Program-made: the position numbers and the translations under genes
In this document: positions 14,092 through 21,527 of the stretch, one piece after another
How the letters are laid out: every line of letters begins with the position of its first letter
Numbering within the stretch: position 1 is the first letter of the stretch
Assembly (NCBI RefSeq): GCF_040096185.1
Contig: NZ_JBBMFF010000271.1
Location: 1-21,527 of the forward strand
Length of the DNA: 21,527 bases
Reading direction: 5' to 3'
Origin: JAZOXB01 sp040096185
GTDB lineage: Bacteria; Bacillota; Clostridia; Oscillospirales; Oscillospiraceae
Notes under the pieces: model-generated
What the model saw: only the letters and a program-made list of their open reading frames with translations
Database searches by the model: none
What the model was told of the DNA's origin: nothing

Positions 14092-15218
14092 CAGGCCAGC
14101 TTTTCTCCGGCCAGCCAGACCTCACGGCGGTTCAGCTCGGCATCGCAGATCACGAAATCCGCCTGCTTGCCGTCGCGGATGGAACCGACCTCGTCCAGGC
14201 AGCCGAGCTGGCGGGCGGGGTTATAGGTCGCGGCGCGGACGGCATCCTCGCGCGGAATGCCGAACGAAATGGCGCGCAGCATGCAGTCATAGACATTCGT
14301 AGCGGAGCCGGCGATGGTCCCGTCGGACAGGCGGGCCACGCCGCCCTGCAGGAACACGGGCTGGCCGCCCAGCTCATACTCGCCGTCGGGCATGCCGCAG
14401 CAGCGCAGCGAATCGGAGATGAGCACCATGCGCGCCGGGCCGAACATACGGAATGCCAGCCGCACGGAAGCGGGGTGGACATGCTGGCCGTCGCTGATGA
14501 GCTCCGCGCTCACCTGCTCGTTCTCGACCGCGGCCGGGATGACGCCGGGCTTGCGGTGGTGGATGCCGGGCATGGCATTATACAGGTGCGTCAGGTGCGT
14601 GACACCTGCTTCAATGGCGCAGACGGCATCGTCATAGGACGCGTCCGTGTGCGCGATGGAGACGGTGCACTGCTTGCTTGCCTTGCGCACAAATTCCGCT
14701 GCACCGGGCAGCTCCGGTGCGACGTCCACGATGCGGACGATGCCGTTGCCGGCGGCAAAGAGCTTGCTGAACGCCTCAAAGTCCGGCTCGCGGAGATAGG
14801 CGGCGTTCTGTGCGCCCTTTTTCTTCTCGCTGAAGAACGGCCCCTCCATATGCGCGCCGCGCACGACGGCGCAGCCCGCGGGGCGCTCGTCCGCCATGCG
14901 GTAGGCCGTGGCAAAGGCCGCAGCCAGCGTCTCATACGGCAGGGTCAGCGTCGTGGGGGCAATGGAGGTGATGCCGTTCCTGGCACTGTAGCGCGCCATG
15001 CGGACATAGTCGTCCCAATTGCCGTCGGAGTAATCCGCGCCGGAATTGCCGTGCGTGTGGATATCGAGCAGGCCGGGGATGACATAGGCGCCGTGCAGAT
15101 CGACGGCGTCCGGGCCCGGCTGGCCCAGCACACGCGCGAAGCGGCCGTTTTCCACGGCGAAGGCTCCGTGCTCAAAGCGGAATTTCTCCGTATAGATCAT
15201 TGCATTCTGAAACTGCAT
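14091..15218 (-). CDS. nagA: N-acetylglucosamine-6-phosphate deacetylase
   Basis: This 375-residue amidohydrolase removes the acetyl group from GlcNAc-6-phosphate, giving glucosamine-6-phosphate. GLLDIHTHGNSGAD carries the first HxH metal motif, VVRGAHMEGPFFSEKKKGAQ the Glu ligand and substrate loop, VSIAHTDASYDD and THLYNAMPGIHHRKPG two further His positions, and LISDSLRCCGMPDGEY the catalytic Asp. ATG 15218 is preceded by GGAGGGAG 7 bases upstream. It lies 22 bp after the ROK gene and is last in the amino-sugar operon. No nagB (glucosamine-6-P deaminase) is in this window. Confidence 0.93.
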   Translation of the reverse strand: MQFQNAMIYTEKFRFEHGAFAVENGRFARVLGQPGPDAVDLHGAYVIPGLLDIHTHGNSGADYSDGNWDDYVRMARYSARNGITSIAPTTLTLPYETLAAAFATAYRMADERPAGCAVVRGAHMEGPFFSEKKKGAQNAAYLREPDFEAFSKLFAAGNGIVRIVDVAPELPGAAEFVRKASKQCTVSIAHTDASYDDAVCAIEAGVTHLTHLYNAMPGIHHRKPGVIPAAVENEQVSAELISDGQHVHPASVRLAFRMFGPARMVLISDSLRCCGMPDGEYELGGQPVFLQGGVARLSDGTIAGSATNVYDCMLRAISFGIPREDAVRAATYNPARQLGCLDEVGSIRDGKQADFVICDAELNRREVWLAGEKLA

Positions 15219-15240
15219 GGTATTCTCCCTCCGTCCGGGC

Positions 15241-16629
15241 TCAGGCGTTTTTGCGCAGCTCCGGCAGACTGGCGGCCGCCACGGACTGGCCGACACGGCG
15301 CGTTTTCTCATCCGGCAGCATGACGCGCACCTTCTGCGCAAGCTCCGGATATTCCTCGTTCAGGATGGACAGGCAGGTCTCGAGAATGACGCTGCCGCCG
15401 AGGCCGGACATGACGCGGCCGAGCACGATCATGTGGTGCACGTCGTAGAAGCGGCAGTACAGCTTCAGCGTATGGGCCAGATATGCGCCGATGGAGGCGA
15501 AGATCCGGCGGGCGCGGCTGTCGCCCTTCTCCATGAGGTTCTGCACGACCTTGAGCTTTTCAGCGGGCGTGAGCGCGGAATCCAGCTCGATGCCGGCGCG
15601 CGGCGCGAGCTTGATGACGGCGTCCTGCGAGAAATACTTGCAGCCGACGCCGATGTCCGTGGACCACTCGTCCGCCATGGCGTCCTCAAAGAGGTCGACC
15701 GGCGCAAAGGCCAGCTCATTGAGCCAGCCGAGCACCTTGCCCTCGGCGTCGACATAGCCGACGGCCTCGGACGTACCCATAGCCATGCCCATAACGGAGC
15801 CGCACTCCAGGCCCATGGCACCGGCCAGCGCCGTCACGTCGCCGTCGTTCGCCACGACGATCGGCACATCGCCGATCTCCCTGGCCGCGCGGTCATAGAT
15901 CGTCTTGACAAGCTCGCGCTTTTCGCGCGGGACCTTCAGGAACAGGGCGGAGACCATCGGGCTGTTGCCGATGAACACACCGGCGGAGGAAACGCCGATG
16001 CCGTCCACGCGCGGCATTTTGGACGCGGCCGTGCGGAAGGCCTCGACGATGCCGTTGAAATGATACTGGGGGTCCGGCTCCGTCTTCGGGTGCCAGACGA
16101 CCTCCTCGGAATAGACGGTCTTGCCGTCGATGACTGCGGAGACCTTGCGGTCGGAGCCACCTGCATCAAAGCCGATGCGGCAGCCCTCCATATGGCCGCC
16201 GATGGCGACGGAGGACTCGTTTGCCTGCGGCAGCTGCTCGGGCGTGCAGTCGATGACCTCGAACGGCACTTCATAGACGTCCTGCATGAACTGCACGTCG
16301 AACGCGCGCTCGCCCGAGAGGGTATAGGCGCGCTGCAGGCGCTGCGCCAGCGCGCTGTCGCCGCAGATCCAGATGCGGAAGCCGCCGATGGACCACAGCA
16401 GGAATTTCACATAGCGCTCGACATAGCGATAATCGGCCTCGGCCATTTCCGGCGTGCCGTGGATCTTCGTCTCACGGACAGAGATCTTGCCCTGATCGCG
16501 CTCGAGCGCGATGGTCAGGGGCTTTTCCGCGCCCCTGGCATAGGCCTCGAGCCACACGCCGAAGGGGATAAAGTCCGGATCGAGCTCCGGCATATGCTTG
16601 ACGGAATATTCAACGCCTAAATACTGCAT
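15241..16629 (-). CDS. ROK-family protein with N-terminal extension (possible amino-sugar kinase)
   Basis: The protein has 462 residues, against about 300 for ordinary ROK kinases. Residues 1-150 form an extension with no recognised domain. From residue 152 the ROK/actin-like ATPase core begins: IGFDAGGSDRKVSAVIDG is the phosphate-1 motif, GIGVSSAGVF the next strand, and VANDGDVTALAGAM holds the expected catalytic Asp (about 262). GMAMGTSEAVGYVD matches the second phosphate/adenosine region. The usual ROK zinc motif CxCGxxGCxE is absent, and the stretch NELAFAPVDL takes its place. Its position between nahK and nagA suggests phosphorylation of an N-acetylhexosamine. Regulatory or pseudo-kinase roles are possible. 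GGAGGAG lies directly before ATG 16629. Confidence 0.8.
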   Translation of the reverse strand: MQYLGVEYSVKHMPELDPDFIPFGVWLEAYARGAEKPLTIALERDQGKISVRETKIHGTPEMAEADYRYVERYVKFLLWSIGGFRIWICGDSALAQRLQRAYTLSGERAFDVQFMQDVYEVPFEVIDCTPEQLPQANESSVAIGGHMEGCRIGFDAGGSDRKVSAVIDGKTVYSEEVVWHPKTEPDPQYHFNGIVEAFRTAASKMPRVDGIGVSSAGVFIGNSPMVSALFLKVPREKRELVKTIYDRAAREIGDVPIVVANDGDVTALAGAMGLECGSVMGMAMGTSEAVGYVDAEGKVLGWLNELAFAPVDLFEDAMADEWSTDIGVGCKYFSQDAVIKLAPRAGIELDSALTPAEKLKVVQNLMEKGDSRARRIFASIGAYLAHTLKLYCRFYDVHHMIVLGRVMSGLGGSVILETCLSILNEEYPELAQKVRVMLPDEKTRRVGQSVAAASLPELRKNA

Positions 16630-16638
16630 AGCTCCTCC

Positions 16639-17724
16639 TCAGTTTCGCTTTGCCGCTTCTTCTGCGACGATGGCCTGCATTTCGTCCCAGTGGGCCTCCA
16701 TGTCGGCCACCAGCTTCATCTGCGCACGGGCGCGCACGAGATTGTGCTCGGGGTAGGCGACGCGGAAATAGCGGTCGCCGTCGAGATAGTCGGTCAGGAA
16801 GCGCACGGCCAGCTCGAGCGTGATGATCTTTGCGCCGAGCGGCAGCAGCTCCAGCTCCTTGGGCGTCAGGCTCTTGCAGGCGGCGAGATACCCCGCCGTG
16901 TAGACCTGGAACAGGTGCAGATTGATGCCCATTTTCGAAAGGTCCTTCTCATCCTCGGCCGCAGTCGCCGCGCCGAAGCGGATGGAATCACCGTAGTCAT
17001 ACAGCGACGAGCCGGGCATGACGGTGTCGAGATCGAGCACGCACAGCGCCTTGCGCGTCTGGCGGTCGAACAGAACGTTATTGAGCTTCGTATCGTTGTG
17101 CGTGACGCGCAGCGGCAGCTCGCCGCTGTCGAGCAGGCTGCAGAGCGTGCCCGCCTCCTGCTCGCGGTCGAGCGCGAAGCGGATATCGTCCGGCACGCCC
17201 GCCGCGCGGCCCGCGAGATCGTCCTGCAGGGCCTTGCGGAAGATGCGGTAGCGGTTCGTTGTGTTGTGGAACAGGGGAATCGTCTCGTGGAGCGTCTCCG
17301 CGGGGAATTCGCGCAGCATCTCCTGGAAGCGGCCGAAGGCGATGGCGCTCTCATAGAAGTCGGTGTCGGACTCCGGGGCCTCAAGGCAGATGCCGTCGGC
17401 AAATTCATAGCAGCGCCAGTACTCGCCCGCCTCATCGATATGATAGTATACCCCGGTATCGGCCGGAATAAAATTCAGGACCTCATGGGGATCCTCTGCG
17501 CGCTCCCGCAGGTACTGTGTCACGGCACCGACATTCTCCATCACAGCCTTCGGATCGGCAAACACATAGCGGTTGATGCGCTGGAGAATATAGGCGTGCC
17601 CGTCGTCCGTCTTGACCTGATAGGTGCAGTTGATGTGGCCGTGGCCGTATTTCTCACAGGTAATCGGAGCGCCGCTGATGGCGAAGTGGGTAATGGCTGG
17701 CTCCACGCGGTGTGCAGTCTTCAA
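16639..17724 (-). CDS. nahK: N-acetylhexosamine 1-kinase-like phosphotransferase
   Basis: This 361-residue protein resembles Bifidobacterium NahK (LnpB), which phosphorylates GlcNAc and GalNAc at C1. The match, recalled from memory, is strong in YGHGHINCTYQV, YILQRIN, LPLRVTHNDTKLNNVLFD (catalytic Asp211), LDLDTVMPGS (metal-binding Asp233) and YDYGDSIRFGAATAAEDEKD, the last three at the same spacing as in NahK. The fold is that of aminoglycoside phosphotransferases. TTG 17724 is preferred: GAGAGGA lies upstream and the N-terminus then matches NahK length (about 359 aa). The upstream in-frame ATGs at 17787 and 17856 lack a Shine-Dalgarno sequence. It is first in the operon with the ROK gene and nagA. 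Substrate specificity is inferred. Confidence 0.85.
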   Translation of the reverse strand: MKTAHRVEPAITHFAISGAPITCEKYGHGHINCTYQVKTDDGHAYILQRINRYVFADPKAVMENVGAVTQYLRERAEDPHEVLNFIPADTGVYYHIDEAGEYWRCYEFADGICLEAPESDTDFYESAIAFGRFQEMLREFPAETLHETIPLFHNTTNRYRIFRKALQDDLAGRAAGVPDDIRFALDREQEAGTLCSLLDSGELPLRVTHNDTKLNNVLFDRQTRKALCVLDLDTVMPGSSLYDYGDSIRFGAATAAEDEKDLSKMGINLHLFQVYTAGYLAACKSLTPKELELLPLGAKIITLELAVRFLTDYLDGDRYFRVAYPEHNLVRARAQMKLVADMEAHWDEMQAIVAEEAAKRN

Positions 17725-17888
17725 AGCAGTATCATCCTCTCGTTTTTCCCATGCTATGCCGCCGTACAGGCGGATGGGAATCCGCATTGCGGTCTTGTTT
17801 TCCTTGTAATGCGTCGGAATCCATGTTTTTGGCAAGATTTCCGGCGCGCCGTCCAAGAACAGGTCGTTACGTCGACCGCATTTCCGCT

Positions 17889-17917
17889 ATTATATCAGGA
17901 TTTTACCATAATAGCAA
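17889..17917 (-). promoter_or_regulatory. nahK operon promoter
   Basis: On the minus strand, TTGCTA (17912-17917), a 17-bp spacer and a perfect TATAAT (17889-17894) form a strong promoter. The leader to TTG 17724 is about 158 nt and holds a GGTCG/CGACC hairpin and a GCGGAT/ATCCGC hairpin (about 17770-17785). A 30-codon open frame without a ribosome binding site ends just before the start. Confidence 0.65.
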
Positions 17918-17992
17918 GCAAATATCCCATTTTCGACGGTCCTTCCAAAAAAGTTCACATTTTATCGGGTATCTTTTGGGCATTCGCAGAGG

Positions 17993-19753
17993 TCATTCCG
18001 CGCTGCTGAGGTCCTGCGTGCTGCGCAGGGTCGCATACAGGCCGCCGAGGCGCATAAGCTCCTCGTGCGTGCCCTGCTCGCAGATGCGGCCGTCCGCCAC
18101 AACCAGAATGCGCGAGGCGCTGCGGATGGTCGAAAGACGGTGGGCGATGATGAGCGTCGTGCGACCCTCGGCCAGATGGTCGAGCGCGTGCTGGATCTTC
18201 GACTCCGTCACACTGTCGAGCGCGCTCGTGGCCTCGTCCAGGATCAGGATAGGCGGATTCTTCAGGAAAATACGCGCGATGGACACGCGCTGCTTCTGCC
18301 CGCCGGACAGGAGCGTGCCGCGCTCGCCGACATAGGTGTCGAAGCCGTCGGGCATGGCCATGATATCGTCATAAATTTCCGCCTGCCGCGCCGCCTCCCG
18401 GATCTCCTCCATGGTAGCGTCCGGGCGGCCGTAGCGGATGTTGTTCGCAATGGTGTCGGCAAACAGGAACACATCCTGCTGCACGACACCGATGGCGTGG
18501 TGCAGGGACTCCTGCGTGACCGAGCGCACGTCCTGCCCGTCGATGCAGATGCGGCCGGACGTCACGTCATAAAAGCGCGGGATCAGGCGGCACAGCGTGC
18601 TTTTGCCGCCGCCGGACGGGCCGACCACCGCAACGGTCTCGCCGGGCCGGACGTGCAGCGTGACGTGCTCGAGCACCTCCTGATTTTCCTCATAGGAGAA
18701 CGAGACGTCCTCAACGTCGATCGAGCCGCGGACATGCCCGAGCGCTTTCGCATCCGGCGCGTCGCGCAGCTTCGGCTCCGTGCGCATCAGCTCGACGAAG
18801 CGGCCGAGGCCCGCAAAGCCGTTGGCGAACATCTCGGCGAAATTCACGAGCTTGCGCACGGGGCTCGTGAACGTGGAGATATACAGGGAGAACGTGAACA
18901 GGTCGACCAGATCCATCCGGCCCTGCATGATGAGCGTGCCGCCCACGGTGATAACGGCCACGCTCAGGATCGAGAGGAAGAACTCCAGCGAGCCGGAGAA
19001 AATGCCCATCTCGCGGTGGAACTCCCGCTTCGAGACCTTGAAGCGGTCGTTGGCCTCGCTGAACTTGCCGAACTCCACAGCCTCGTTCGCGAAGGCCTTC
19101 GCCGTGCGGATGCCGGAGAGCGAGGACTCGATCTCAGCGTTGATGGCCGCCGTGCGCTTCTTCACGCCGCGCGAGACCCTGCTCATTTTCCGGCGGCGCG
19201 TGATGACGACGATAAGCAGGATCGGCAGGATGACGCACACGACCAGGGCCAGCCGCCACTCGATCGTGAACATGACGGCGAGCGCGCCGACGATCGTCAG
19301 CAGGGAGATCATCAGGTCCTCCGGGCCGTGGTGCGCCAGCTCCGTGATCTCGAACAGGTCCGTCGTCAGGCGGCTCATGAGCTGGCCGGTACGGTTGTGG
19401 TCATAGAACTCATAGCCGAGGCTCTGCATGTGGCGGAACAGGTCGCGGCGGATATCGGCCTCAACGCGGATGCCGAACGTGTGGCCGTAATAGGCGATGA
19501 TATAATAGAAGAACGCGCGCACGAGGTACGCCGCCGCCATGATGCCCATGACGACAAAGAACGTATGGTAGGCGTGCGCGGGCAGCATCGTATTGATCGC
19601 GCGGCGGGAGATGAGCGGAAAAATGAGATCGACCGCGCCGATGAACAGCGCGCAGAGCATGTCCAGCAGAAACAGACGGCGGTGCGGACCGAAATACGAC
19701 AGGAAAATGCGCAGCAGGCCATGCTGCTGATAATAGCGGGTATCGCGTCTCAC
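17993..19753 (-). CDS. ABC transporter, permease-ATPase half-transporter (exporter type)
   Basis: The protein has 586 residues. The N-terminal transmembrane domain (about 1-315) has six membrane segments of the ABC exporter type, and the C-terminal ATPase has GPSGGGKST (Walker A), LSGGQKQR (signature), ILILDEATSALD (Walker B) and IIAHRLS (switch His). The layout matches MsbA/YfiB/Sav1866-like multidrug or lipid exporters, which work as dimers. GTG 19753 directly follows the MATE stop (TGAGTG), with AAGGAGG 8 bases upstream. Only one half-transporter is present, so it may form a homodimer. The substrate is unknown. No terminator is seen between it and nahK. Confidence 0.93.
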   Translation of the reverse strand: MRRDTRYYQQHGLLRIFLSYFGPHRRLFLLDMLCALFIGAVDLIFPLISRRAINTMLPAHAYHTFFVVMGIMAAAYLVRAFFYYIIAYYGHTFGIRVEADIRRDLFRHMQSLGYEFYDHNRTGQLMSRLTTDLFEITELAHHGPEDLMISLLTIVGALAVMFTIEWRLALVVCVILPILLIVVITRRRKMSRVSRGVKKRTAAINAEIESSLSGIRTAKAFANEAVEFGKFSEANDRFKVSKREFHREMGIFSGSLEFFLSILSVAVITVGGTLIMQGRMDLVDLFTFSLYISTFTSPVRKLVNFAEMFANGFAGLGRFVELMRTEPKLRDAPDAKALGHVRGSIDVEDVSFSYEENQEVLEHVTLHVRPGETVAVVGPSGGGKSTLCRLIPRFYDVTSGRICIDGQDVRSVTQESLHHAIGVVQQDVFLFADTIANNIRYGRPDATMEEIREAARQAEIYDDIMAMPDGFDTYVGERGTLLSGGQKQRVSIARIFLKNPPILILDEATSALDSVTESKIQHALDHLAEGRTTLIIAHRLSTIRSASRILVVADGRICEQGTHEELMRLGGLYATLRSTQDLSSAE

Positions 19754-21157
19754 TCAGGCCGCCTCCTTTCCGACAATGTTCTGGATCCAGACGCCGCGGC
19801 GGATCATGATGAGGCCGACAACGCACTTGCCGATATCGGCCAGCTGGCAGCAGAGGAACAGCGGCACGATCGGCAGGCCGGTGAAGCGGCTGAGCACAAA
19901 GGCCATCGGCACGGTCAGCACGCAGACATAGAAGCTGTCGAACAGGAACGTCACGAACGTCTTGCCGCCGGAGCGCAGGGTAAAATAGCAGGCGTTGGCC
20001 AGCGCATTGATCGGCATGCACAGCGCGCAGATGCGGATAAACGAGGCCGCAAGGCCGCGGATGCTGTCAGACGTGTTATAGATCTGCGGAAACAGGTGGG
20101 CCACAAGGGCCATCAGGCCGCCGAGCACGATGCAGATGCCGACGGAGAATGTGATGAGCTTACGGTCCGTATCGGCGGCTTCCTCCATCTTCCCCGCGCC
20201 GAGCAGCTGGCCGACGAGGATGCCGACGGCATTGCCCATGGCCATAAAGGCGACATTGAACACGTTCGAGACGGTCGAGCAGATGTTATAGGCCGAGACA
20301 ACATCATAGCCGCGCACAGAGTAGCACTGCGCCAGCAGCGCCATACCTGCCGCCCAGAGCGTTTCGTTCAACAGGAGCGGGATGCTCTTTTTCGCAATGT
20401 CGCGGGCCAGCGCGGCCGGGATGCGGAACGAGCGGTACACGCCGCGCAGATAGGGCACGCGCTCCGGGTTGCGGTGCGCCCAGAGCATGACGACACCCGC
20501 CTCGACAAAGCGCGCGATGACCGTGGCAATGGCCGCGCCTGAGGCACCGAGCCGCGGGAAGCCGAGATAGCCGAAGATCAGCAGCGTGTTGAAGCAGAGA
20601 TTCACCACAACGGACACGACGCCCGCAACCATGGGCACGACGGTCTGGCCCGTTTCGCGCAGCGTGCCGGAATAGCACTGCGACAGCGTGAACGGGATAA
20701 AGCCGACGAGCATGATGAGCAGATATTCCTTTGCATAGCCAAGGCTGGCCGCGATCTGCTCCGGTGAGCCGTCGCCCTTGAGGTACAGGAGGATCAGGTC
20801 CTCGCCGAACAGCAGGAAAATGCCCGCACCGAGCACCGTAAGGGCCGTGCAGACGAGCAGCTTGAAGCGGAACGTCTGCCGCACGCCGTCCCAGTCGCCC
20901 TTGCCGTAATACTGCGCGCCGAAAATGCCCGCGCCGGACACCGCGCCGAAAATGGCAAGGTTGAACACGAAAATGAGCTGATTGACAATGGCAACACCGG
21001 TCATCTGCTCCGTGCCGACGCGGCCGACCATGATGTTGTCCAGCAGACTGACGAAGTTCGTGATGCCGTTCTGGATCATGATGGGGATCGCAACGGCAAG
21101 CGCCATTTTATAGAACGCCGCATTGCCGATGTATTTCTTTCTGAGCGATGAATGCAC
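19754..21157 (-). CDS. MATE family efflux transporter
   Basis: This 467-residue membrane protein has the twelve-helix layout of MATE (NorM/DinF-type) antiporters, which expel drugs or metabolites using Na+ or H+ gradients. PIMIQNGITNFVSLLDNIMVGRVGTEQMTGVAIVNQ is trimmed here to its key part, NIMVGRVGTEQMTGVA, the conserved helix 2 loop, and GAGIFGAQYYGKGD and AMGNAVGILVGQLLGAG are matching repeats in the two halves. GTG 21157 is the likely start: AGGAGG lies 8 bases upstream, whereas the in-frame GTG at 21196 falls only 3 bases after the predicted transcription start and has no ribosome binding site. It is first in an operon with the ABC exporter. Confidence 0.93.
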   Translation of the reverse strand: MHSSLRKKYIGNAAFYKMALAVAIPIMIQNGITNFVSLLDNIMVGRVGTEQMTGVAIVNQLIFVFNLAIFGAVSGAGIFGAQYYGKGDWDGVRQTFRFKLLVCTALTVLGAGIFLLFGEDLILLYLKGDGSPEQIAASLGYAKEYLLIMLVGFIPFTLSQCYSGTLRETGQTVVPMVAGVVSVVVNLCFNTLLIFGYLGFPRLGASGAAIATVIARFVEAGVVMLWAHRNPERVPYLRGVYRSFRIPAALARDIAKKSIPLLLNETLWAAGMALLAQCYSVRGYDVVSAYNICSTVSNVFNVAFMAMGNAVGILVGQLLGAGKMEEAADTDRKLITFSVGICIVLGGLMALVAHLFPQIYNTSDSIRGLAASFIRICALCMPINALANACYFTLRSGGKTFVTFLFDSFYVCVLTVPMAFVLSRFTGLPIVPLFLCCQLADIGKCVVGLIMIRRGVWIQNIVGKEAA

Positions 21158-21205
21158 GCCTCTTTCCTCCTCTATTCTTTCTATCTTTTTCTTCACAGTC
21201 TGCCT

Positions 21206-21234
21206 ATTGTAACAGAATCCGTGCGGAAAAGCAA
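21206..21234 (-). promoter_or_regulatory. Promoter of the MATE-ABC operon
   Basis: On the minus strand, TTGCTT (21229-21234), a 17-bp spacer and TACAAT (21206-21211) form a good promoter. Confidence 0.65.
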
Positions 21235-21395
21235 GAGGCGGCTTATGGGAGCCCTGCAGGGACGGGGCATGCAGGAAGTAGAAAGCGGAAAATTTTGCGA
21301 GGCTTCCGGTCGGGCGTTGTAGGGGGCGGCGTCCTCGACGCCCCGCAGCGTAAAGTTACTGTATTCGCCGCAGCCTTTCTGTTATTCGACCGGGT

Positions 21396-21434
21396 ACTGC
21401 GAGATTGCCACGTCGCTTCGCTCCTCGCAATGAC
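21396..21434. repeat. Dispersed palindromic intergenic repeat, copy 2
   Basis: TACTGCGAGATTGCCACG (21396-21413) is identical to the block at 7899-7916. A variable arm (TCGCTTCGCTC) replaces the GC-rich hairpin of copy 1, then CTCGCAATGACA closes both copies. Shared ends with a swapped middle are typical of dispersed hairpin repeats. Confidence 0.75.
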
Positions 21435-21505
21435 ACATCGGGGAAACGCGGCGTTGGGAATGGTGCGCTGCGCCGAATTAGCGAGCCGATTGCCGCTTCG
21501 CGGAC

Positions 21506-21525
21506 GGGCGGGGCATGCCCCGCCC
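21506..21525. repeat. Perfect 20-bp palindrome
   Basis: GGGCGGGGCA is followed directly by TGCCCCGCCC. It has the same GCATGC centre as the palindrome at 4-23 and no T-run. Confidence 0.6.
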
Positions 21526-21527
21526 CT

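Larger units (their letters stand above)
21235..21527. other. Non-coding region rich in repeats
   Basis: This stretch to the window end has no convincing gene. It holds CCCTGCAGGG (21252-21261), a GGCGTC/GACGCC hairpin in a GC-rich block near 21328-21342, repeat copy 2 (21396-21434) and a perfect 20-bp palindrome (21506-21525). Confidence 0.65.

Noticed and set aside
15217..16620. Long plus-strand frames opposite the ROK, nahK and nagA genes
   Set aside because: They mirror well-supported genes, have no ribosome binding sites, and show no protein motifs.
18065..20542. An 825-codon open frame on the plus strand
   Set aside because: It lies antisense to the ABC and MATE exporter genes, which have full motif sets. 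Its translation is low-complexity and rich in Arg, Asp, Glu and His, typical of antisense frames in GC-rich genes.

Overview
The window is a dense, GC-rich stretch of chromosome. The organism is most likely a Gram-positive anaerobe of the Clostridia, of the Oscillospiraceae/Ruminococcaceae type. This is an inference from Firmicutes-type families (YwlG/UPF0340, YwiB/DUF1934, a MocR regulator next to an ECF S-component), strong GGAGG ribosome binding sites, frequent GTG and TTG starts, and short hairpins with T-runs between genes. No phage, transposase, CRISPR array, rRNA or tRNA was seen. The cargo is ordinary metabolism, transport and regulation.

Layout, left to right. (1) 116-2957, plus strand: glutamyl-tRNA synthetase, a chloramphenicol-acetyltransferase-like protein and a HAD phosphatase, tightly packed, with a clear promoter and terminator. 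(2) 3021-5590: a MocR-type regulator faces an ECF transporter S-component and a UPF0340 protein, which looks like a vitamin B6 uptake and regulation module. The regulator has Gln in place of the PLP-binding Lys. (3) 5641-7129, minus strand: D-Ala-D-Ala ligase followed by a DUF1934 protein, then on the plus strand an unrecognised 135-aa protein (7340-7747). (4) 7790-8013: a repeat-bearing intergenic region. (5) 8014-9435, minus strand: an NCS2 purine permease with a structured leader and an AT-rich upstream region. (6) 9779-12946, minus strand: pepD, an amidohydrolase and a Gfo/Idh/MocA oxidoreductase, nearly overlapping. (7) 13091-14045, plus strand: a Cys-rich zinc-ribbon protein overlapping an Fe-S protein, with a palindrome placed like a class II activator site. 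(8) 14091-17724, minus strand: a NahK-like N-acetylhexosamine 1-kinase, an atypical ROK protein and NagA, forming an amino-sugar salvage operon. (9) 17993-21157, minus strand: a MATE exporter directly followed by an ABC exporter half-transporter. (10) 21235-21527: non-coding DNA with dispersed repeats.

Most genes are housekeeping or accessory metabolism. The points that most deserve follow-up are the MocR protein without its Schiff-base lysine and its operator-like repeats, the NahK/ROK/NagA cluster with an unusual ROK enzyme, the zinc-ribbon/Fe-S pair under a possible CRP/FNR-type site, and the dispersed palindromic repeats at both ends and in the middle of the window.
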